Shown: piece after piece, positions 6,947 through 15,135 of the stretch
How positions within the stretch are numbered: the first letter of the stretch is position 1
Layout of the letters: every line of letters starts with the position of its first letter
Source of the DNA: Anaerolineae bacterium
Lineage (GTDB): Bacteria > Chloroflexota > Anaerolineae > Aggregatilineales > Phototrophicaceae
Assembly: GCA_025055175.1 (NCBI GenBank)
Contig: JANWYT010000005.1
Span: 1-56,391, forward strand
Direction of reading: 5' to 3'
DNA length: 56,391 nt
Translations under genes and position numbers: made by a program
Notes under the pieces: model-generated
Told to the model about the DNA's origin: nothing
What the model saw: only the letters and a program-made list of their open reading frames with translations
Database searches by the model: none

Positions 6947-8435
6947 ATCTGTCATCGTCGTTGGCGCAGGCATAGGCGGCCTCAGCGCTGCTATTCGCCT
7001 ACAAGCGCTGGGTTATCAAGTCACCATCCTAGAAAAAAATTCAATGGTCGGTGGCAAAATGTACGAAATTCGTTGCGATGGCTTCCGCTGGGATACTGGC
7101 CCTTCGGTCATCACCATGCGACACGTCTTTGAAGATTTATTTGCCGCTGTGGGTCGACGGCTGGAAGACTACATCACCTTTTTGCCTGTCCATCCGCTCA
7201 CTCGCTACTTTTATCCTGACGGTACTGTCCTAGATGCCGTGAGTGACCTCTCACAGATGGCCCGCAATATCGAGGCAATTGAGCCTCGCGACGTCGAAGG
7301 CTACCTAGCTTACCTGGCCTACGCTGCGCGCATTCACCGCGTGACTGGTCAGGTCTTCATCTATGACCGACTTCCTACCCTGCGCAGCTTCAGCAAAGTA
7401 CCTATACAAGACTGGCTCAAAGCCGATCCGCTGCGTACCATGCAGCAGGCTATCAATCAGCATGTACGTTCGCCCAAGCTACGTCAACTCTTCGGACGCT
7501 TTGCGACCTATGTTGGAGGATCACCCTATCTAGCACCGGCTACTCTCAACGTTATCGCACATGTTGAACTGACCGGCGGTGTTTGGTATCCCCAGGGAGG
7601 AATCTACCAGATTGCCCGCGCTCTGAAGCAACTTGCTCATGAGCTAGGGGTTCAAATCTGCACAGACTCGCCAGTTGAGCAAATCGTTGTGGAACATGGT
7701 CGAGTGGCAGGAGTGCGTTTGCAGGGTGGCGAAGCTGTTTGGGCTGATTTCGTATTGGCCAATGCGGATGTGATCCGCACCTACTCGGAGCTACTCTCAG
7801 AAAACCAAGAATCGCTCGGACGCTTCGCCACCCTGCAACGCCAAGAACCGTCGTGCAGTGGGTTTGTCTGCTTGCTTGGGGTTTCTCATGACTACAAGAA
7901 GTTAGCACACCACAACGTCTTCTTCAGCAGCGACTATCAACGCGAGTTTGAAGACATCTTCAAACGCCAACAGCCGCCTCAAGACCCCACTGTATACCTC
8001 AGCATTACCTCCAAAACCAATCCTGACCATGTTCCTGTCAACGGCTATGCGAATTGGTTTATCCTCGTCAATGCTCCAGCTCTTTCCGATCATTTCGACT
8101 GGTCAGCCCAAGCCCAGGCCTACCGCGACCTCGTGCTTGACAAGCTAGCAAAATGTGGCTTCGATCCAAGCCCACACATCATCAGCGAGACGATTCTCAC
8201 ACCTCGTGATTTAGCAGCCATGAGCGGCGCTTGGCGCGGAGCGCTCTACGGCGCATCAGCCAACAACAGACTCTCTGTCTTCCGCCGCCCCCACAACCGC
8301 AGCCCTATTCGCGGTCTCTACTTCGCAGGTGGCACAACCCATCCTGGCGGCGGCGTTCCGATGGTTATGCTCAGCGGCAAAGTGGCTGCTGAACTGCTGG
8401 CCGAAGACGACGGACGCCTACCTTCACCAAGCTAA
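6939..8435 (+). CDS. Carotenoid desaturase, CrtI/CrtD family
   Basis: FAD-dependent carotenoid oxidoreductase of 498 residues, full length for the family. The start is MPKSVIVVGAGIGGLSAA (GxGxxG), the ADP-acidic residue lies in ILEKNSMVGGKM, and the C-terminal FAD motif is GLYFAGGTTHPGGGVPMVMLSGK. The ATG at 6939 overlaps the glycosyltransferase stop. Being downstream of cruF/cruG suggests a CrtD-like 3',4'-desaturase acting on the 1'-hydroxy end, while the CrtI at the window start would make the polyene. The assignment could be reversed, and an oxygenase (CrtP-like) role also remains possible. Confidence 0.85.
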   Translation: MPKSVIVVGAGIGGLSAAIRLQALGYQVTILEKNSMVGGKMYEIRCDGFRWDTGPSVITMRHVFEDLFAAVGRRLEDYITFLPVHPLTRYFYPDGTVLDAVSDLSQMARNIEAIEPRDVEGYLAYLAYAARIHRVTGQVFIYDRLPTLRSFSKVPIQDWLKADPLRTMQQAINQHVRSPKLRQLFGRFATYVGGSPYLAPATLNVIAHVELTGGVWYPQGGIYQIARALKQLAHELGVQICTDSPVEQIVVEHGRVAGVRLQGGEAVWADFVLANADVIRTYSELLSENQESLGRFATLQRQEPSCSGFVCLLGVSHDYKKLAHHNVFFSSDYQREFEDIFKRQQPPQDPTVYLSITSKTNPDHVPVNGYANWFILVNAPALSDHFDWSAQAQAYRDLVLDKLAKCGFDPSPHIISETILTPRDLAAMSGAWRGALYGASANNRLSVFRRPHNRSPIRGLYFAGGTTHPGGGVPMVMLSGKVAAELLAEDDGRLPSPS

Positions 8436-8473
8436 AACCTATTGAAATGTGGTTTAATGACTACACGAAGAAT

Positions 8474-9370
8474 ATGCTCGCCTTCTACGCCGACCACTTC
8501 GTCCTGCCCTTGCCACACGGTCACCGTTTCCCCATGAGCAAATACTCGCGTCTGCGCCAGCGCGTTGCTGAGCTAGGCTTGGCGGAGCTACATGTGCCGG
8601 AGCCAATAAGCAACGAAGCCATTCTGCGCTGTCACACGCCTGATTATCTGCACCGTGTATCCAACGGCTTGCTGTCCGCTGCCGAACAGCGTCGCATCGG
8701 CTTTCCCTGGTCACCGCAGATGGTTGAGCGCTGCCGCCGCACCTGCGGTGGTACGCTTGGCGCCGCGCGCGCTGCTCTGCGCGATGGCATCGCTGTTAAC
8801 CTCGCTGGCGGCACACATCACGCAGGACGCGATCATGGTGAGGGCTATTGCGTCTTCAACGACAGCCCTATTGCAGCTCGTACTTTGCAAGCTGAAGGCC
8901 TGGTGCGCCGCGTCGTGGTCATCGACTGTGACGTTCACCAGGGCAACGGCACAGCCGACATCTGTCGCGATGACCCTACCATCTTCACCTTCTCCATTCA
9001 CGGCCAAAATAACTTCCCATTCCGCAAAATAAGTGGTGATCTAGACATCGGTCTGCCCAACAACACAGGTGACGACGATTATCTGGCCATGCTAGAAATT
9101 GCTCTGGAGCGCGTCCTGTATCAAGCTCAAGCCGATTTGGCCCTCTATGTCAGCGGTGCAGACCCTTTTGTCGGCGACAAGCTTGGTAAGTTAGCTCTCA
9201 CCAAAGACGGCCTGGCGCGTCGTGATCGCTTGGTACTGGGCATGTGCTACGAGCGTCGTCTACCTGTTGCTGTGTCAATGGCCGGCGGCTACGCTTCAAA
9301 CGTCGAAGATATCGTAGATATTCACCTGCAAACGGTAGCTATTGCCGCAGAGTTTGCTGCTTGCTGGTAG
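8474..9370 (+). CDS. Histone deacetylase superfamily (AcuC/class II-like) deacetylase
   Basis: Zinc hydrolase of the arginase/deacetylase fold, 298 residues. The active site is complete: the His-His pair in GGTHHAGRDHGEG (H115/H116), the zinc Asp and His in DCDVHQGNGTA, and the second zinc Asp in SGADPFVGD. Bacterial members deacetylate acetyl-lysine, acetylpolyamines or small amides. The start MLAFYADHFVLPLP fits the family; an in-frame ATG 27 bases upstream (8447) is possible. It follows the desaturase by 38 bases and may be the last gene of the same transcript, but no functional link to carotenoids is evident. It ends stop-to-stop against the next leftward gene. Confidence 0.85.
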   Translation: MLAFYADHFVLPLPHGHRFPMSKYSRLRQRVAELGLAELHVPEPISNEAILRCHTPDYLHRVSNGLLSAAEQRRIGFPWSPQMVERCRRTCGGTLGAARAALRDGIAVNLAGGTHHAGRDHGEGYCVFNDSPIAARTLQAEGLVRRVVVIDCDVHQGNGTADICRDDPTIFTFSIHGQNNFPFRKISGDLDIGLPNNTGDDDYLAMLEIALERVLYQAQADLALYVSGADPFVGDKLGKLALTKDGLARRDRLVLGMCYERRLPVAVSMAGGYASNVEDIVDIHLQTVAIAAEFAACW

Positions 9371-9841
9371 CTATTCAGCAGGCCGAGCAGCCACCAACAG
9401 AGTCAGGACGCCCTTCTGTACAGCTTTGCCGTCTTGGTTAGTCACGCGCATCTCCAACTTCACTGTGCCGCCACCTAGTCGGCGCGCATCCTGTTTTTCT
9501 AAAACAGTTAACTCAGCGCGTATTGTGTCACCAATCGCCACCGGCAGGCTGAATTTCATCTCTAGCTCACGGAAGGCCAGCACTGTTCGCTCTAAAATGC
9601 CTAGTTGGTATGCTTGCCCTACCGCGTAACTCAGCGTCAGCAACCCGTGCGCTACGCGTCTGCCCATGAAGGACTTTTGCGCGTATTGTTCGTCAGTGTG
9701 CATGGGGTTGTAGTCGCCCGTGAGTGCCGCAAATTGCACCAGATCGCTCTCTGTGATGGTGCGTCCGCGCGTTACTAGCCTAGCCCCCACCTCAAAATCT
9801 TCATAGTAGTAGCCGATCGGCCCTTGCGCATCAAACTTCAT
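9371..9841 (-). CDS. MaoC-like hot-dog (R)-hydratase/dehydratase family protein
   Basis: Single hot-dog domain of 156 residues. The family active-site motif D-x-x-x-x-H is present in TGDYNPMHTD (D43/H48), followed by the helix ending RRVAHGLLTLSY. MaoC-like proteins hydrate enoyl-CoA or act in fatty-acid and polyhydroxyalkanoate pathways; the specific substrate is not readable here. It is the last gene of a leftward group, 16 bases after the second response regulator, so it is likely co-transcribed with the LOV kinase system, an odd but clear arrangement. Confidence 0.85.
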   Translation of the reverse strand: MKFDAQGPIGYYYEDFEVGARLVTRGRTITESDLVQFAALTGDYNPMHTDEQYAQKSFMGRRVAHGLLTLSYAVGQAYQLGILERTVLAFRELEMKFSLPVAIGDTIRAELTVLEKQDARRLGGGTVKLEMRVTNQDGKAVQKGVLTLLVAARPAE

Positions 9842-9857
9842 CCAAAAGAACTTTCTG

Positions 9858-10235
9858 TTACATGCTGATGATCGCGTTTAAGCTGCGCACCAGGGATTGG
9901 ACGTCCAGCGGCTTCGAGAGATAGGCATCGAAGCCCGCTCGCCGCGCATCTGCCTCAACGTTCACTGAGTGGTATGCCGTAATTGCCACGACCGGAATAT
10001 CCGCCGTCTCAGGGTTGGCGCGCATACGCGCCAGAGTCTCCCAGCCATCCATCTCTGGCAACGCCAAATCCATGACGACCAGCGTCGGCTTGATCTTCGG
10101 CAGCATGTCAATACATTCCTGCCCATTGTGGGCTACGAATACCTGCACACCGTGGTGTTGCAAAATCTTCGTCACCATCTGCACGCTGTCGTACTCATCT
10201 TCTACGACGAGGATACGCCAATCTTTTGGCTCCAT
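9858..10235 (-). CDS. Single-domain response regulator (CheY-like receiver)
   Basis: Receiver-only protein of 125 residues. The acidic pair is VVEDE, the phosphoacceptor is D56 in VVMDLALPEMDGW, the switch residue is the Thr in VVAITAYH, and the lysine lies in YLSKPLD. I start at MEPKDW because AGGAGG lies just upstream; a longer start at 10253 is less likely. There is no output domain, so it probably relays phosphate or acts by protein contact. It lies 27 bases after the sister receiver gene and is similar to it, so a local duplication is likely. Confidence 0.88.
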   Translation of the reverse strand: MEPKDWRILVVEDEYDSVQMVTKILQHHGVQVFVAHNGQECIDMLPKIKPTLVVMDLALPEMDGWETLARMRANPETADIPVVAITAYHSVNVEADARRAGFDAYLSKPLDVQSLVRSLNAIISM

Positions 10236-10262
10236 TTGGCCTCCTGAGTCCACGACTCCATC

Positions 10263-10655
10263 TTATCCAAAATCTCTCAGACAGGCCTGAATATCTGCTA
10301 AAAACGAGTCAATACGAAAAGGCTTGGCGATGTAGCCGTTGAAACCAGCTTCAAGCACGCGTTCTTTGTCGCCAGCCATCGCGTGGGCTGTCAACGCAAT
10401 AATCGGGACGCCCTGCAACAAATTCTTGCTACGCACTTGTCGCAGCATTTCCCATCCGTCCATCTCCGGCATCGATAAATCTAACAAAACGAAGGTAGGG
10501 CGCACCTGGTTGAGTAACGCCAGTCCCTCCAGGCCGTTACGTGCGACATGCACCTTAGCCCCATTGTACGTCAACACTTTTTGCGCCACGTTCACGTTGT
10601 CGGGTTCATCATCTACAATGACGACCGTCCAATCGCGCATATCCTTCTCGGTCAT
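10263..10655 (-). CDS. Single-domain response regulator (CheY-like receiver)
   Basis: Receiver-only protein of 130 residues with the acidic pair in IVDDE, phosphoacceptor D59 in VLLDLSMPEMDGW, the Thr in IIALTAHAM and the lysine in YIAKPFR. A purine-rich GAGGGGGAAAG ribosome site precedes the ATG. It starts 18 bases after the stop of the LOV histidine kinase and is the most probable direct phosphotransfer partner. Together with the next gene it forms a kinase plus two free receivers, a pattern often used for phosphorelay or for phosphate-sink tuning. Confidence 0.88.
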   Translation of the reverse strand: MTEKDMRDWTVVIVDDEPDNVNVAQKVLTYNGAKVHVARNGLEGLALLNQVRPTFVLLDLSMPEMDGWEMLRQVRSKNLLQGVPIIALTAHAMAGDKERVLEAGFNGYIAKPFRIDSFLADIQACLRDFG

Positions 10656-10673
10656 CTTTCCCCCTCTTGTCCA

Positions 10674-12692
10674 TCACTTTGGTTCTCTCAAAGGCAAAAT
10701 TACCGTAAAAGTTGAACCTTTGCCCAACTCGCTGCTCACTCGCACATTCCCTCCCATCATCAGCGTCAATTTGCGCACAATGCTCAGGCCCAAGCCAGTT
10801 CCACCTTGTTTGCGCTGCGATGAGCTGTCCACCTGACGAAATTCCTCAAAGATCGTCTCCAAGAGGTGCGAGGGTATACCTATGCCTGTATCGCTGACGA
10901 TGAACTTCCAAGCATCCCGCCCATGTAGCCTTACCTGAATGCGTACACCACCGCTCTCTGTGAATTTTATCGCATTCGATACCAGATTAATAGCAATCTG
11001 CTTTAGACGCGCTGTGTCTCCGATGATAACGCGAGGCATACGCTCGTCTATGCTCACCTCAAAGCTCAAACGCTTGTCTACGGCCAAGCCCTGCGTTTGA
11101 CCGATCAGTTCGTCCAACCACACCCGCACATCAAAGGGATTATCAACAATCTCCAGTCGACCGGCCTCGATTTTGGCAATGTCTAGGACGTCGTTAATCA
11201 GCTGCAACAAGTGATCGGCATTGGCCAGCACCCGCTCCTGGTAATCGCGCTGCTCTTGCGTCAACTCACCTGCCATACCCGCAAGTTGAATCTCTGTGTA
11301 GCCGATGATCGCGTTCAAAGGCGTCCTCAACTCGTGGCTCATCGTCGCCAAGAATTGCGATTTGAGGCGCGTCGCTTCTTCAGCTTGGCGACGTGCATAG
11401 GCTAACTCGCGATTGGCCTCCATCAGCGCTTCGTTCTGTTGCTGAATCTGCGCTGCAGCATCTTCAGCCGCCTTGCGCGCACTAGAAAGTTCAAAGTTGG
11501 CCAGCACCAATTCCTGATTTTGGCTCTGAATCTTCTCTTCCGCCAAGACGCGCCCCGTGACATCCGTACTGATTCCTACGTAATGCGTCAAGACGCCCTC
11601 GTCATTGTGAATAGGAGCTAGGCTCAGCTCGTTGTAGAACAGCGTTCCATCTTTACGATAGTTGCGCAGGACTACCGTCACCGCTCGCTGCTCTCGCAGG
11701 GCTGCCCGTATGGCTGTTAGGCCTGGCTGATCGCGGTCTGTACCCTGTAAGAAGCGACAGTTCCGACCAATCACGTCGAGCGCAGTATAGCCAGTCGTCT
11801 TCTCAAACGCTGGATTAATGTAGATCAAAGGTGTGTCTGGCAACAGCATGTCTGCAATGGAAATGCCCGTCGGGCTGGCCTCAATAGCACGGTTACGCAG
11901 CAGAAGCTGCATTTCAGTAATTTTGCGATAAGTGATGTCTGTCGCAATCGTACACACCCCATACAATGCGCCATCTCTGTCGAACAGTGGGAATTTTGTC
12001 GCCAGAAACGTATGCAGTCGGTCGTCGCCAGGGATATACTCCTCGACTTGGATTGAGCGCCGATGATCCATGACCCAGTTTTCATGAGCCTGGATTTGAT
12101 CGGCAATGTCCGTCGAGAACAGGTCGTAGTCTGTCTGCCCAACGATCATCGACTCGCTGAGCTGGAGGTAGCTCTGATACTGTGGGTTGGCCAGCACGTA
12201 ATGGCCATAGATGTCTTTCACATAAATCACGTTGCCGCTATTGGCCATAATTCCCATCAGCAGATCGCGCGCCTGGTGCAGGTTTTCTTCAGTGCGTTTG
12301 CGCGGCGTCACATCGCGGGCCACACAGTATGTCAGTCGAACATCAGGATAAGACCGCGCCTGCCAGTAAAGCCAGCGATAGCTGCCGTCGCGGTGTCGGT
12401 AGCGGTTCTCAAAGCTGCGCATGTCGCCATCTTCCAGCATGGCACGCGCCAGTTGCAGCGTCGTTTCACGGTCATCGGGGTGCAGAAAGTCTACGAAATG
12501 CCGTCCCAGCATTTCCTCCACACGATAACCTAGCGTAGCTTCCCAGGCTGCATTGAGTTTCAAAAAGCGGCCTTCAAAGTCTACGATGCCGACCATGTCC
12601 ATAGATAGGCTCAGGATACGATCAACTTCAGAAGCTTCACTACTCGGAGTTGACGCGCTAGTCAAAGATGGTTCGTGAGTTGGCTGAGACAT
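10674..12692 (-). CDS. PAS-PAS-LOV sensor histidine kinase (candidate blue-light receptor)
   Basis: Soluble histidine kinase of 672 residues with no membrane segment. Domains in order: PAS with PAC (about 22-135), PAS with PAC (about 142-260), a LOV-type PAS (about 266-380), a coiled coil (about 383-445), HisKA with phosphoacceptor H453 in SHELRTPLN, and an HATPase with DTGIGIP and GGTGLGLSI. The LOV segment carries GRNCRFLQ with the flavin-adduct cysteine at C312 (11757-11759), plus the flavin-binding asparagines N344 and N354. The usual signalling glutamine of the last strand (GVQ) appears to be serine (GIS, S375). I start at MSQPTHEP; an upstream extension to 12806 runs through the hairpin behind the pyrophosphatase gene. 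It likely phosphorylates the two following receivers. Confidence 0.88.
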   Translation of the reverse strand: MSQPTHEPSLTSASTPSSEASEVDRILSLSMDMVGIVDFEGRFLKLNAAWEATLGYRVEEMLGRHFVDFLHPDDRETTLQLARAMLEDGDMRSFENRYRHRDGSYRWLYWQARSYPDVRLTYCVARDVTPRKRTEENLHQARDLLMGIMANSGNVIYVKDIYGHYVLANPQYQSYLQLSESMIVGQTDYDLFSTDIADQIQAHENWVMDHRRSIQVEEYIPGDDRLHTFLATKFPLFDRDGALYGVCTIATDITYRKITEMQLLLRNRAIEASPTGISIADMLLPDTPLIYINPAFEKTTGYTALDVIGRNCRFLQGTDRDQPGLTAIRAALREQRAVTVVLRNYRKDGTLFYNELSLAPIHNDEGVLTHYVGISTDVTGRVLAEEKIQSQNQELVLANFELSSARKAAEDAAAQIQQQNEALMEANRELAYARRQAEEATRLKSQFLATMSHELRTPLNAIIGYTEIQLAGMAGELTQEQRDYQERVLANADHLLQLINDVLDIAKIEAGRLEIVDNPFDVRVWLDELIGQTQGLAVDKRLSFEVSIDERMPRVIIGDTARLKQIAINLVSNAIKFTESGGVRIQVRLHGRDAWKFIVSDTGIGIPSHLLETIFEEFRQVDSSSQRKQGGTGLGLSIVRKLTLMMGGNVRVSSELGKGSTFTVILPLREPK

Positions 12693-12777
12693 GGTGGTTT
12701 TTTTCTTCGTCTGGGGTACAAGCTTTCCCAGCTTATCATGTCCAGATGGGTAAACGGTGAAAGCTCCGTCTGAATCA

Positions 12778-12803
12778 AGATGGCGTCCCGTAGGACGCCA
12801 TCT
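12778..12803. terminator. Perfect 11-bp inverted repeat, likely terminator of hppA
   Basis: AGATGGCGTCC and GGACGCCATCT form a perfect 11-bp stem around the loop CGTA, 18 bases after the hppA stop on the leftward strand. There is no strong U tract, so the efficiency is uncertain. It also sits about 85 bases upstream of the kinase start and separates the two transcripts. Confidence 0.6.
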
Positions 12804-12821
12804 CATCTACTCATCGCGCGA

Positions 12822-15005
12822 TCAGTTGCCTGGCGTCGCCTCCGGCGTCGCTTCTGGGGCAGGTGCAGTAATTGCCGTGTCTGTCGGCGTCGCTGATGAA
12901 GTGCTAGTCGTCACATCACGCAAGATAGGAGCAATCACCAGCACAACAATCGCCAGCAGCTTGAGCAGGATATTCAGCGACGGGCCAGACGTATCCTTGA
13001 AAGGATCACCCACTGTGTCGCCGACGACGGCCGCCTTATGGGAATCGCTGCCTTTGCCACCCAACTGCCCACCTTCGATGTACTTCTTAGCATTGTCCCA
13101 AGCACCACCTGCGTTGGACATCATCACTGCCAGCATAAAAGCAGAGATAAGAGAGCCAACGAGCATACCGACCAGCGTCTTGACGCCTACGAACTGGCCC
13201 AAGATATTCCCCTGACCTAACACCGTCAGCACTGCCAGCAACATAGGGACGGAGACCGCGATAATGCCAGGCAGCAGCATCTGCCTCAGAGCGCTGTCCG
13301 TGCTAATTCCCACGCAGGTTTCATAGTCTGGCTCTGCCGTGCCTTCACGTAGGCCCTTAATCTCGCGGAACTGGCGGCGCACTTCTTGGACGATACCCTG
13401 CGCCGCGTTGCCCACTGCCAGCATAGTCAACGCGCTGAAGACGAAAGGCAATAGGCCGCCAATGAACATGCCCGTAATCAGACGAGGATCAAGTAGAACT
13501 TCACCGATCGTCAGCGTCTCGTTCAGGCCCAGCGCAGTGATGACCGCCGCGCTCAATGCCAGCGCTGTCATGGCTGCGCTGCCGATGGCGAAGCCCTTGC
13601 CCGTCGCGGCCGTCGTATTGCCCAGAGCGTCCAGAGCATCGGTGCGTTCGCGCACTTCCTTTGGCAGGCCGGCCATCTCAGCGATGCCACCTGCGTTGTC
13701 AGCCACCGGGCCGTAAGCGTCCGTCGCTAGCGTAATGCCCAGCGTCGAAAGCATACCTACCGCTGCCATCGCAATGCCATACAAGCCCGCCGCTGCGCTG
13801 GCAACCAGCGTCGCCATCACAACGATCAGCACTGGCGCTAGCGTACTCATCATGCCCAGGGCCAAGCCGCGAATGATGACAATAGCAGGCCCACCTGCTG
13901 ATGCCTGAGCCAAAGTCTGCGTCGGCTTGTAGGTGCCGCTAGTGAAGTATTCTGTGAAGTAACCAATCAACACGCCTGCCAACAGACCAGCTAGCGTCGC
14001 CACCGAGACCTCAATCGGCAAGCCCAACAGCGCCGCCAGGAGGAAGATCGCCACCGCAACCAGTCCACTGGCTGAATAGACGCCCGTGCGCAGACTGCCA
14101 AGCAGCATTTCCTGAGTCGCGCCTTCTTTCGTCTGTACAAGGAAGGAGGCCACAATCGATACGACGATACCAGCCGCCGCCACCATGATCGGGAACATCT
14201 GCGCGTTGACTTCTAGAGCGTCCGCGATGCCACCGCCAGCCACTGCCAGCGAAATTGCCGCAATGATTGAGCTAGCGTAGCTCTCAAACAAGTCAGAACC
14301 CATGCCGGCTACGTCACCTACATTGTCGCCTACGTTGTCCGCGATAACTGCCGGGTTGCGCGGATCGTCTTCTGGGATGTTTTCCTCGGTCTTGCCCACC
14401 AAGTCAGCGCCTACGTCCGCTGCCTTCGTGTAAATACCGCCACCTACGCGGGCAAACAAAGCAATCGCCGTGCCGCCGAAGCCAAAGCCCGCCAACGCGC
14501 TGCTGGCTTGAGTTGCATTCCCACCAAAGACGGCTTCCACAAACAGGATGTACAGCAGACTGATCCCCAACAGCGACAGCGAAACCACGATAGAACCCAT
14601 GACCGTGCCGCTGGAGAAGGCTACGCGCAGGCCTTTGTTCAGGCTCTCGCTAGAAGCCTGCGTCGTGCGCACATTAGCGCGCACTGCAATGTACATGCCG
14701 AAGTAGCCAGCTAAAGCGCTAGCGCTGGCGCCACTCACAAAGGCCACTGCTGTCCAAATCGACATCGACGGCGTCAGGAAGCTCAGAACGACTAAGATCA
14801 CCGCCACAAGGGCGACCAGGATACCCACTGCGCGGTATTCACGGCTGAGAAACGCCTGAGCGCCGCGCTGGATAGCCCGCGAAATCTGCTGCATTTTCTC
14901 GTTGCCAGCAGATTGTGACAGAACAAATGTGCGCTGATAGTAAGCGAAGCCCAGCCCAACCAGACTGGCGATCACGCCGAGTATCGCGGCAGTGACGATT
15001 GTCAT
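12822..15005 (-). CDS. hppA: Membrane-bound proton/sodium-translocating pyrophosphatase, K+-dependent type
   Basis: Integral membrane pyrophosphatase of 727 residues with about 16 membrane helices. It couples pyrophosphate hydrolysis to H+ or Na+ export. The substrate site DVGADLVGKTEEN and the acidic block DDPRNPAVIADNVGDNVGDVAGMGSDL are intact. The segment GNTTAATGKGFAIGSA carries Ala and Gly at the two positions that are Lys and Thr in K+-independent enzymes, so a K+-dependent type is predicted. The ATG at 15003-15005 follows an AAAGGGAG ribosome site. The C-terminus ends in an extra hydrophilic Thr/Ala/Pro-rich tail (TPTDTAITAPAPEATPEATP) beyond the last helix. The pumped ion cannot be fixed here. 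Confidence 0.93.
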   Translation of the reverse strand: MTIVTAAILGVIASLVGLGFAYYQRTFVLSQSAGNEKMQQISRAIQRGAQAFLSREYRAVGILVALVAVILVVLSFLTPSMSIWTAVAFVSGASASALAGYFGMYIAVRANVRTTQASSESLNKGLRVAFSSGTVMGSIVVSLSLLGISLLYILFVEAVFGGNATQASSALAGFGFGGTAIALFARVGGGIYTKAADVGADLVGKTEENIPEDDPRNPAVIADNVGDNVGDVAGMGSDLFESYASSIIAAISLAVAGGGIADALEVNAQMFPIMVAAAGIVVSIVASFLVQTKEGATQEMLLGSLRTGVYSASGLVAVAIFLLAALLGLPIEVSVATLAGLLAGVLIGYFTEYFTSGTYKPTQTLAQASAGGPAIVIIRGLALGMMSTLAPVLIVVMATLVASAAAGLYGIAMAAVGMLSTLGITLATDAYGPVADNAGGIAEMAGLPKEVRERTDALDALGNTTAATGKGFAIGSAAMTALALSAAVITALGLNETLTIGEVLLDPRLITGMFIGGLLPFVFSALTMLAVGNAAQGIVQEVRRQFREIKGLREGTAEPDYETCVGISTDSALRQMLLPGIIAVSVPMLLAVLTVLGQGNILGQFVGVKTLVGMLVGSLISAFMLAVMMSNAGGAWDNAKKYIEGGQLGGKGSDSHKAAVVGDTVGDPFKDTSGPSLNILLKLLAIVVLVIAPILRDVTTSTSSATPTDTAITAPAPEATPEATPGN

Positions 15006-15135
15006 AAAAGAACTCCCTTTCCTGTGTGTATACCCGTCAACAGACGCAAATTTTCCACAAACTGCGTCAGCTTGCATAGTTGACCCTAGAGACGCTCACC
15101 AGACGTTCATCGTCCCTGGGGGGCTGAATCTTACG

